Made by a program: the position numbers and the translations under genes
Notes under the pieces: model-generated
Seen by the model: only the letters and a program-made list of their open reading frames with translations
What the model was told of the DNA's origin: nothing
Database searches by the model: none
Assembly (NCBI GenBank): GCA_023420415.1
Contig: JAEZWF010000012.1
Coordinates: 124,001 to 188,000, forward strand
Length of the DNA: 64,000 bases
DNA from: Actinomycetes bacterium
GTDB taxonomy: Bacteria > Actinomycetota > Actinomycetes > Actinomycetales > Dermatophilaceae
Direction: 5' to 3'
Shown here: piece after piece, positions 25,965 to 33,049 of the stretch
Position numbering within the stretch: the first letter of the stretch is position 1
Layout: each line of letters starts with the position of its first letter

Positions 25965-26924
25965 TCAGCCCCGCGCTCGGTCCCGCACCTGTTCGATGAC
26001 GCGGTGGGCCGGGAGTATGCCGTCTCGCTCCTCGGCAAGGTCGCCCTCGCCGCTCACGAGTGAGACGAACCGGTCGAGCTGGGCCGCGAGGGGTTCGCGG
26101 TTCGTGACCAGCTGCGGGATCTCGATGATGGTCTGCTGCTTGTAGGACAGGCCGTCCTCCGTGTTCTCACCGAGCACGTGCCGGTAGATGGTCACGGCGT
26201 TGCGCAGCATGTCGACCTCGATGAGGCGGTCGAGCTCGTTGACCACGAAGCCGCGGACCTTGCGCTGGCTCATGCGGCTGGCCGACACGTTGGCGACGGC
26301 GTTGCCCTCGAAGGTCAGCATCGCCTCGGCCACGTCCTCCGAGCCCTCGGCGGACTCGGGGTGGAGGTGACCCAGCGAGCCCTCGACCTTGGTGGGCTCA
26401 CCACCCATCATGCGGATGACGATGTCGACGTCGTGGATCAGCAGGTCGGAGGCGACCCCGGTGCGGATCCGGGCGACATAGGGGGAGTGCCGCTGGGCCG
26501 TGATGTGCAGCGGCTCCTTGAGCAGCTGCATGGCCGTGACGATGCCGGGGTTGTAGCGCTCGAGGAGCCCGCACATGAGCGGGGTGTCGGTCTTGGCCGC
26601 ACGCGCCACCAGGTCCTCGGCGTCGGCGAGGCTGTCCGCCAGCGGCTTCTCCATGAGCAGCGGCAGGCCACGGTCGAGCACCTGGGCGCCCACGTCGTGG
26701 TGGACCTGCGTCGCCGCGGCGACCACCACCGCGTCCACGTCACGCACGTCGTCGAGGTCACCCACCCACTGCGCGCCGTAGCGGTCGGCCGCTGCGCGCC
26801 CCGTCTCCTCCTGCGGGTCCACGACGGCGACGAGCTCGGTCGCGTCGTGTCCGTTGAGCACCCTGGCGTGCAGGGACCCCATGGAGCCGGCGCCCACCAG
26901 GGCGACACGAATGGGGGCAGGCAT
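25965..26924 (-). CDS. Gfo/Idh/MocA-family oxidoreductase (GnnA/WbpB-like)
   Basis: This is a 319-residue NAD(P)-dependent enzyme. The Rossmann motif VALVGAGSMGSLHARVL opens the protein, LMEKPLADS is the EKP cofactor motif (about residues 92-100) and LLIHDVDIVIRMMGG carries the catalytic Asp/His region (about 170-185). It is of normal length for sugar-nucleotide 3-dehydrogenases such as GnnA (UDP-GlcNAc to 3-keto) and WbpB. The ATG at 26924 has a GAGGAG site. It is divergent from an LpxA-like acyltransferase gene, and two DegT aminotransferases lie within 20 kb. This suggests oxidation at C3 of a UDP-sugar before amination. Inositol or glucose-type dehydrogenase activity remains possible. Confidence 0.87.
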   Translation of the reverse strand: MPAPIRVALVGAGSMGSLHARVLNGHDATELVAVVDPQEETGRAAADRYGAQWVGDLDDVRDVDAVVVAAATQVHHDVGAQVLDRGLPLLMEKPLADSLADAEDLVARAAKTDTPLMCGLLERYNPGIVTAMQLLKEPLHITAQRHSPYVARIRTGVASDLLIHDVDIVIRMMGGEPTKVEGSLGHLHPESAEGSEDVAEAMLTFEGNAVANVSASRMSQRKVRGFVVNELDRLIEVDMLRNAVTIYRHVLGENTEDGLSYKQQTIIEIPQLVTNREPLAAQLDRFVSLVSGEGDLAEERDGILPAHRVIEQVRDRARG

Positions 26925-26948
26925 GTGGGTACTCTCCTCGTTCGACGG

Positions 26949-27006
26949 GAGTCCGAAGGACTCTGGACGCGGCTCGTCACTCCGGCCAACCGGCGCGAGC
27001 CGCGTC
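26949..27006. promoter_or_regulatory. Two inverted repeats in the gnnA-like / lpxA-like divergent promoter
   Basis: GAGTCC-GAA-GGACTC (26949-26963) is followed by a perfect 11-bp dyad: GACGCGGCTCG at 26966-26976 and its complement at 26996-27006, with a 19-nt loop. A minus-strand TAACAT (27008-27013) abuts the larger dyad, which would therefore sit at the start of the Gfo/Idh transcript. It may be an operator or a 5'-leader stem-loop. Confidence 0.45.
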
Positions 27007-27090
27007 GATGTTACCGTCACCGATTGGGTGCTCCCGACGCCGTGCCGGGGGGCCGAGATGAACGCCAGCCTGCCGTTTCGGAAGGACCAG

Positions 27091-27780
27091 ATGAACAGCA
27101 TCCACTCCAGCGCCGTGGTCGCTGCAGAGGTCGAGCTGGGGGAGGGCAACGTCATCGGACCCGGTGTGGTGCTGCTCGGTCCGCTCACCGTCGGCGACGG
27201 GAACTGGTTCGGTGCCCACACGGTGATCGGCGCACCTGCGGAGATCCGCGGCATCGACCACGGGGCGGCCTGGGACGGGCAGACCGTCGGCACCGGCATC
27301 ACCATCGGCAACGGCAACGTGTTCCGCGAGTACGTCACGATCCACCAGGGCCACTACGACCGCACCGTGGTCGGCGACGACTGCTACCTCATGAACAAGG
27401 TCTACATCGGTCACGACGGCCACCTCGGCGACGGCGTCACCATGGCCTCGTCGGTCACCTGTGGCGGCCACGTCCACGTCGGGTCCGGCGCCAACCTCGG
27501 CATGAAAACCGTTGTGCACCAACGCCGCCGGATCGGGCCGGGGGCCATGGTCGGCATGGGTTCGGTCGTCACCCGTGACCTGCCGCCCTACGCCAAGGCC
27601 TACGGCAACCCGTGCCGGGTGCGCGGTGCCAACACGGTGGGCATGGAACGCTCGGGCCTGCCCGTGGAGGCAGTGCAGTTCGTGGCGTCGGCCTACGACA
27701 GCGGCACCGTGCCCGACGCCGGCGAGCCCGCGGAGCTGCGCACTGCCTGGGACTGGTGGCGCGCGGGAGCGAGCGCATGA
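27091..27780 (+). CDS. LpxA-like UDP-amino-sugar acyltransferase (left-handed beta-helix)
   Basis: This is a 229-residue protein that tracks LpxA along most of its length: FREYVTIHQG (LpxA has IRESVTIHRG), YIGHDGHLGDG with the catalytic His of the LpxA HIAHD motif, LGMKTVVHQRRRIG, then PPYAKAYGNP and a short helical C-terminus. LpxA transfers an acyl chain from ACP to C3 of UDP-GlcNAc, or to the 3-amino group of UDP-GlcNAc3N. Lipid A is not made by actinomycetes, so here it more likely acylates a sugar nucleotide for the surface polymer. Acyl-CoA or acyl-ACP and any chain length are possible. The ATG at 27091 has GGAAGGA. Its stop overlaps the next gene (ATGA). It is divergent from a Gfo/Idh gene. 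Confidence 0.85.
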   Translation: MNSIHSSAVVAAEVELGEGNVIGPGVVLLGPLTVGDGNWFGAHTVIGAPAEIRGIDHGAAWDGQTVGTGITIGNGNVFREYVTIHQGHYDRTVVGDDCYLMNKVYIGHDGHLGDGVTMASSVTCGGHVHVGSGANLGMKTVVHQRRRIGPGAMVGMGSVVTRDLPPYAKAYGNPCRVRGANTVGMERSGLPVEAVQFVASAYDSGTVPDAGEPAELRTAWDWWRAGASA

Positions 27781-28787
27781 CCGCCCTGCGCAAGCTCGCG
27801 CCATACCTGCGTCCGGCGCTGGGCGTGCTCATCGTCGCGGCCGTGGTGTATGCCGTGGTGTCGCAGTGGTCGGAGGTGCAGACCGCGATTGCGGACATGG
27901 CGTGGCAGAGCGTCGCAGTGTCTACCGTGGCGGTGGTGCTGGGCACCCTGGCCGGTGTCATGTCGTGGCGGGCGCTGCTCGCCGAGGAGGGACACCCGCT
28001 GCGGGTCGTCGACGCGGGCCGGGTCTTCCTCGTCGGTCAGCTCGGCAAGTACCTGCCGGGCAGTGTCTGGTCGGTGGTCGTGCAGATGGAGCTGGCCACC
28101 CGGCTCGGCGTCCCCCGCGCGCGCACCTTCACCGCGACGTTGTGCTGGATCGGGCTGTCGCTCTCCAGCGCGCTCACCGTCGGCCTGGTCGGGCTGCCGG
28201 TGATCGCCGACGCGGACACCCCGATCCTGTGGGTGCTGATGGCAATGCTGCCCATCGCGCTCTTCTGCTCGCTGCCCCCTGTCCTCACCCGGATCGTCGA
28301 CCTCATCCTGAAGGTCCTGCGCCGACCGCCGTTGCCGCACTCCTTCACCTGGCGCGGTGTCTCGCGGGCGTTCGGCTGGCTCCTCGTGACGTGGCTCTGC
28401 TACGGCTGGCACCTCTGGCTGCTCGCCAACTCCCTCGGGGCGCCCGGGCTGAACGGCTTCCTACGGTGCCTCGGCGGATTCGCGCTCGCGCTGGGCGCCG
28501 GGGTGCTGTTCATCGTCGCCCCCTCCGGTGCCGGAGCCCGCGAGGCCCTCATTGTCGCGGCCCTCGACGGCGTCATGGGCCGCGGTGAGGCACTGGGCGT
28601 CGCGGTGGTGTCGCGCATGCTCTTCACCCTGGTCGACGTCGCCCTCGCCGGGGTGGCGGCCATCTCCGCGTGGCGACTGCTGCGCACCGAGCTCGACCCT
28701 CACGGTGACCACTCCGTCGCCGGCGAGGACGAGTCGCGATCGGATCGCCCGGCCAGCGGGCCGGCTCAGTCCGCGTCGCCGTCCTGA
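27777..28787 (+). CDS. UPF0104 / LPG-synthase-TM flippase-like membrane protein
   Basis: This is a 336-residue protein with about eight transmembrane helices. The GQLGKYLPGSVWSV motif near residue 85 and the late segment FIVAPSGAGAREALIV are signatures of the lysylphosphatidylglycerol synthetase transmembrane region / AglD-like family. These proteins occur with glycosyltransferases and are thought to flip or bind lipid-linked sugars. Translation is coupled to the LpxA-like gene by ATGA. The C-terminal 30 residues are polar and disordered. Its last 22 bases overlap the 3' end of the convergent CDP-glycerol transferase gene. Confidence 0.85.
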   Translation: MTALRKLAPYLRPALGVLIVAAVVYAVVSQWSEVQTAIADMAWQSVAVSTVAVVLGTLAGVMSWRALLAEEGHPLRVVDAGRVFLVGQLGKYLPGSVWSVVVQMELATRLGVPRARTFTATLCWIGLSLSSALTVGLVGLPVIADADTPILWVLMAMLPIALFCSLPPVLTRIVDLILKVLRRPPLPHSFTWRGVSRAFGWLLVTWLCYGWHLWLLANSLGAPGLNGFLRCLGGFALALGAGVLFIVAPSGAGAREALIVAALDGVMGRGEALGVAVVSRMLFTLVDVALAGVAAISAWRLLRTELDPHGDHSVAGEDESRSDRPASGPAQSASPS

Positions 28788-30688
28788 GCCGTCGCGCCGG
28801 CGGCCGGGGCGTGGCCCTCGGCGACGATCCGGTCCAGGGCTGCCTCGAACGACCGCGGTCCCCGGTCGTCCGGGCCCAGCAGGTCACGCCGCACCTGCCC
28901 GCGCGCCGCGGCCGTGGGGTCGTCGCCGCGTAGCACGCCCTCGACGAAGGCCGTCAGCTCCGCGGTGTCATCGGAGAGCACGAGCCCGGCCCGGCTGCTC
29001 GGGAAGCGGGCGGCATACTCCTGCGCCGTCAGGCCGGTCGGGTTGGTGACGGCCAGCGGACGGTCCCGGGCAATCCAGTCCGACAGCACCCCGGAGACGT
29101 CGGAGACGAGGACGTCGGCGTGGTCCAGCACGCTCGCGAGCCCCGGCCAGTCGCCCAGGGCAACGCCGGGGGTGGTGCCGGGCAGGGCGGACCAGAAGTC
29201 CTCGGCCGGGTCGCCGCCCGGTCGCCCGACCGCCCGTCCACGCATGAGGTCGACGGCGTCGAGCCGCTGGTCGTCAGCCGGTGGTGCGACCGGCGACGGC
29301 GCGCCCGCTTGTCGCAGCCGCTCGAGGATCTCCTCGTGGGCGCGTCGGGTTCGCGGGTCACGGGTGCCGACGAGGGGGTGCGGGCGGTACACGAGCCGCA
29401 CACCCGGCATACCGAGCAACGCCTCCACCAGGGCGACGCCCTGGCGCGGCACGGAGGAATGGGTGCTGTCGTCGCCCCAGCCCTCCCACGTCGGCGCGTA
29501 GACGACGGTGGCGGGTCGGTCCTCGCGCGCCACCGTGACCGGCTGCCGCAGCCCGGGCCACCCCACCTCGCGGATCGCGTCGTCCCACTGGGCCCCGGCG
29601 TCGGCGTAGCGCCGGGCACCGGCCGGGCCGGCAACCCAGATCTCGTCGTAGACCTTGGCGAACGGGTTGCGGCTGGAGGCCTTGTCGGAGTCGCCGTGGC
29701 CGATGAACGCGCTGCGCATCCCGCCCTTGCGGAGCAGGTGGATGTTGCGGGCGCCGTTGGCGACGTAGAGGGCCGCGCGCACCGAGGGCAGGTCCAGCTC
29801 GGTGACCACCGTGTCGGCCGGAGCACACACGACCGGCAGCGTCGTGGGGCGCAGCGCCCGCCACGCGGCGGTGTCGCGCAGGATCACGAGCACCCGGTGC
29901 TGGCTGCGCTCGAGCGCCTCGAGCCACATCTCGACCTGGTAGAGCGCCTCGGCCCGGCCGCCGAAGTAGAGGACCACGTCGGGGGACAGCCCGCTGATCG
30001 CGGCCTGCACCGCCGCCGGAACGCGGGTGCGCAGGTCCGCGGAGCGGGCGCGCGCCACCTGGGCGAGCGCCCAGGCGAGGAGCGCCAGGGCTGCCACGAC
30101 GCTCACCACGAGGATCGCGACGCCAGCGCCCGCGGGGAGCAGGCCGGCCACGGTGAGCGCCGCCGCCAGCGCGGCCACGGCATACACGGGCATGGCCAGC
30201 CAGCCCCGGCAGGTGAGCAGCAGCCGTGGCGAGGCGGGGATCGACACGTTCGGCAGCGGCAGGTTGCGGCTGAGCAGCGGGCTCTTGCGCAGGTGGGCCA
30301 CCGCCGTCGCGGCGACATCGAGCCCACCGGCGGCCACCCCCGTCACGACGGACGCGACGAGCAGCCACCCGACCACCGAGTCGTCGGCCGAGGTGCGCAC
30401 GGCGAGCGTGAGCAGCGCCGAGGAGACGAGCAGCTGACGCCAGACCGGGGGCAGGGTCGCGACCTGCAGGGCCCACGTGGTGAGCGGCGCCAGTCGCCGG
30501 ATCGCGACCTCGCCGAGGAGCGCGACCACGAGGGCGGCCAGGGCGGCGCGCGGCGCACCGAGGAGAGCGCAGACGACGAGCGCGAGGTATGCCGCGGCCG
30601 TCGCGACCGTGGCCGCGAGGGCGACCGCGCGGCCACCGCCGCGGCCTGCGGTGCGCGCGGGTTGCGGAGGGGGTGCGGGCTGGGTCAC
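28766..30688 (-). CDS. Membrane-anchored CDP-glycerol glycerophosphotransferase family protein (TagB/TagF-like), copy 1
   Basis: This is a 640-residue protein. About six hydrophobic helices occupy residues 20-235, followed by a GT-B-like glycerophosphotransferase domain. Motifs are FIGHGDSDK (about 326-334; the classical family motif is HGTxxK), VVYAPTWEGWGDD (the YAPT block), LVYRPHPLVGTRDP (the KPHP-like block) and VLVSDVSGVLSDW (the D-x-SS/G-x-xxD block). TagB/TagF enzymes add one or many glycerol- or ribitol-phosphate units to a lipid-linked acceptor. Two further paralogues lie at 34748 and 36559. The GTG at 30688 has no strong ribosome site. Its tail overlaps the convergent flippase-like gene by 22 bp. 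Confidence 0.86.
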   Translation of the reverse strand: MTQPAPPPQPARTAGRGGGRAVALAATVATAAAYLALVVCALLGAPRAALAALVVALLGEVAIRRLAPLTTWALQVATLPPVWRQLLVSSALLTLAVRTSADDSVVGWLLVASVVTGVAAGGLDVAATAVAHLRKSPLLSRNLPLPNVSIPASPRLLLTCRGWLAMPVYAVAALAAALTVAGLLPAGAGVAILVVSVVAALALLAWALAQVARARSADLRTRVPAAVQAAISGLSPDVVLYFGGRAEALYQVEMWLEALERSQHRVLVILRDTAAWRALRPTTLPVVCAPADTVVTELDLPSVRAALYVANGARNIHLLRKGGMRSAFIGHGDSDKASSRNPFAKVYDEIWVAGPAGARRYADAGAQWDDAIREVGWPGLRQPVTVAREDRPATVVYAPTWEGWGDDSTHSSVPRQGVALVEALLGMPGVRLVYRPHPLVGTRDPRTRRAHEEILERLRQAGAPSPVAPPADDQRLDAVDLMRGRAVGRPGGDPAEDFWSALPGTTPGVALGDWPGLASVLDHADVLVSDVSGVLSDWIARDRPLAVTNPTGLTAQEYAARFPSSRAGLVLSDDTAELTAFVEGVLRGDDPTAAARGQVRRDLLGPDDRGPRSFEAALDRIVAEGHAPAAGATAQDGDAD

Positions 30689-30997
30689 GACGGTCCCGGA
30701 GGCTGTCGGGTCATCAGTGGGGGGTGGCCCTTTCCCGTCGGGTGGAGATGCAGAGGGTCACGCTAGCGCACGGTCTCGTGCCGTGGCTGGACACCGGCTG
30801 GGTGTTGGTCGTGCGAATGGGGGAGCGGCCGGGAGGGCGCCGGAGCGAATAGGGGAACCATGGGGGTTCGTTAGGATGCCTGCGTCCAGTACCCGCCACG
30901 GTTCGTCTTCCTGAGCTCGGCCACGCGGAACCACACGACAGCTTCGGAGGACCTCGAACGTGGCGGCATGCCCCATGACCCATGAGGCGGACAGCTC
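30689..30997. promoter_or_regulatory. 309-bp divergent region with a TAGGAT -10 and a possible leader ORF
   Basis: This non-coding gap lies between divergent polymerase and membrane-protein genes. GAACC-ATGGG-GGTTC (30855-30869) is an inverted repeat just ahead of TAGGAT (30872-30877), a candidate -10 for the plus-strand gene. A GGAGG site (30946-30950) precedes a 14-codon GTG frame (30960-31004) whose end overlaps the GTG start at 30998, a possible coupling leader. Confidence 0.4.
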
Positions 30998-33049
30998 GTG
31001 CTGAGTGGCCTGGTCGCCCTGCTCGTTGCCGTCGTCCCCGGCCTGCTGCTCGGGTTCTGCCTGCCGGCCGGGCGGGACCGGTGGACCGTCTGGGCCAGCT
31101 CGCCCGTCCTCACCCTGGGTCTGGCCGGCGTCGCGATGGGATGGCTGCAGCGGGCCGGCGTGGCCAATGGCGCGGTGCCCGTGCTCGTCGCCGAGCTGGC
31201 GCTCGGCGGCCTTGCGGCGCTGCTCGCCTGGGGCTGGCGGCGTCGTCGCCACGTGACGGCCCGAGCCGGCGTCGACCCGAGTGCCGACCCGAGTGTCGAC
31301 GCGACCGCCATGGGTGACCTCGCGGCGGGCAGGCGGGCACGGTGGTGGTCCGGGCGGCGGCTGGACCTCGTGGCCTTCGGTGTCTCCGGAATCCTGACGG
31401 TCGGGGCCACGTGGCTCCTGCTGGGGCGCTGGCTGGCGCCGGTGGGCTGGGACGCGATGAACCACGGGTTCCTCACGCGGCGCATCCTCGACACCGACTC
31501 ATCCCGAGCCGTCGACGTCTGCGTGAGCGGCGTCGTGGTGGCGGTCGAGGCGTGCGGCTTCTACCCGCTGGCCGCCAACGTCGAGTGGGCGCAGACGAGC
31601 CTGCTGTCCGGTGCCACGGTGAGCGCGTCGATGTACGCGTGGGCGCTCGTGGTTGCGCCGCTGGCCGTGACCGCGGCCGTCTACGTGCTGGTGCGTCGGC
31701 TGGGGGGCTCGGCCCTGGTCGCGGGCGCCGCCTCGACCACGTCGGCCCTGCTCGGTGCCGTCTGGCTGGGCATGTACATGGGCCGCCTCACCGAGTTCGC
31801 CGGCCCGGGGCTCGCGATCCCGGTCGCCCTGCTGGCCGTGCTCGCCCTCACCAGTGACCGACCGCGGATGTTCGGTGCCCTCGCCGGGCTGGGAGCCGTC
31901 GGCATCCTGCTCAGCCACAGCTACGACATCGTGCTCGTGGTGGTGCTGGCCCTTGCCGTCACGCTCGTCAGCTTCCCGCGCCGGCTGGGGCTGCGAACCC
32001 TCTGGGGTGCCCTGAGCGGCGTGGTCGTCGCGGTGGTCGGTGTCCTGCCCTTCTTGCAGGCGATCCTCGCCGCTGGCGGGCCACGAGAGTCGCGCGAGCC
32101 GATCTTCCCCGGCCAGCTGGACACCGCGATCGGCTTCTTCGTGACCAGCCCGCAGAACTACGTGCTGTACGGCTATCCCACGTTGCTGCACAAGCAGATC
32201 AGCCTCGGCACGCCGGTGAAGGTGGCGCTGGCCCTCACCCTCGCCGGGGTCCTGCTCTCACCGTTGTCCTTCGTGCTGCGTGAGCTGCGGTGGGCGCGCC
32301 CGTGGATCGTGGCCTGGCTCGTGGTCATGGCACTGGGCGTCTGGACGACCTATGACACCGGTTCCACTGCACAGGGCCTGGCCGGGCTCTGGTACGGCAA
32401 CCCAGACCGGGTCAAGAGCATGGTCCGGCCCTTCATCGGGGTGATCGCGGTCGCCGGGGTGTGCGTCGCCGCGGTGCTCGTGGAGAAGCTCGTCAGGCGG
32501 GTCGTTCGTCGTGGGCTGCCCCGGTGGATGACCCCGCTCACTGGTCCGGCCGTCTGGGTGTGGCTCGCCGTCATCGGCCTGTGCGCCCTGACGCCGGCCG
32601 CGTGGAAGCCCATCCGTGACGACTTCTCCCACCGCGTGCAGCAGGGGCCGTCCTACGAGCGCACCTACGACTGGCTGGCGCAGAACCTCGACCCCGGCAA
32701 GACCGTGGCCTACGACCGCCACCTGCAGTTCATGACGTGGTCCTACGCCGACGACGGCGTCACGCCACTGTTCGGCATCCCTCCGCTGGAGCCGCGGCTG
32801 CAGTACGACTACCGCGAGCGCATGGCCACCTTCAAGTGGTTGGCCGGCAGCAAGTCCAAGTCGAATGGCTGCATGGTCGACCGGTTCAAGATCCAGTACC
32901 TCGTGGTCGGCGGCCCCAACTTCCCGACGTGGACCCAGCACTACAACGAGAAGTCGCTCGCGAAGAGCACGCGCGTCGACCTCGTCCGCCAGGACGGACC
33001 CATCCGCGTCTACGAGGTCAACTCCACCGGAAGCGCCTGTGCCCGATAG
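30998..33049 (+). CDS. Large polytopic membrane protein (DUF6541-like), paralogue 2
   Basis: This is a 683-residue protein with about 12 transmembrane helices and a soluble C-terminal domain that starts near residue 540. The first outer loop carries GWDAMNHGFLTRRI and a CGFYPLAANVEWAQ segment, matching the paralogue at 23892-25910. LSHSYDIVLVVVLA and GLWYGNPDRVKSM are further shared positions (GMYYGDPRRPHW in the paralogue). A GT-C-like transferase or polymer ligase is possible, but no activity is established. The GTG at 30998 is preceded by GAGGCGG. The downstream CDP-alcohol phosphotransferase gene starts 11 nt before its stop, so the two are cotranscribed. Confidence 0.75.
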   Translation: MLSGLVALLVAVVPGLLLGFCLPAGRDRWTVWASSPVLTLGLAGVAMGWLQRAGVANGAVPVLVAELALGGLAALLAWGWRRRRHVTARAGVDPSADPSVDATAMGDLAAGRRARWWSGRRLDLVAFGVSGILTVGATWLLLGRWLAPVGWDAMNHGFLTRRILDTDSSRAVDVCVSGVVVAVEACGFYPLAANVEWAQTSLLSGATVSASMYAWALVVAPLAVTAAVYVLVRRLGGSALVAGAASTTSALLGAVWLGMYMGRLTEFAGPGLAIPVALLAVLALTSDRPRMFGALAGLGAVGILLSHSYDIVLVVVLALAVTLVSFPRRLGLRTLWGALSGVVVAVVGVLPFLQAILAAGGPRESREPIFPGQLDTAIGFFVTSPQNYVLYGYPTLLHKQISLGTPVKVALALTLAGVLLSPLSFVLRELRWARPWIVAWLVVMALGVWTTYDTGSTAQGLAGLWYGNPDRVKSMVRPFIGVIAVAGVCVAAVLVEKLVRRVVRRGLPRWMTPLTGPAVWVWLAVIGLCALTPAAWKPIRDDFSHRVQQGPSYERTYDWLAQNLDPGKTVAYDRHLQFMTWSYADDGVTPLFGIPPLEPRLQYDYRERMATFKWLAGSKSKSNGCMVDRFKIQYLVVGGPNFPTWTQHYNEKSLAKSTRVDLVRQDGPIRVYEVNSTGSACAR

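Noticed and set aside
25965..26924. myo-Inositol 2-dehydrogenase
   Set aside because: Possible by family, but no inositol catabolic genes are nearby and the sugar-nucleotide context favours a C3-dehydrogenase; kept only as an alternative.
27091..27780. Evidence for lipid A biosynthesis
   Set aside because: No LpxC, LpxD, LpxB or LpxK homologue is nearby, and all other genes indicate a Gram-positive actinomycete.
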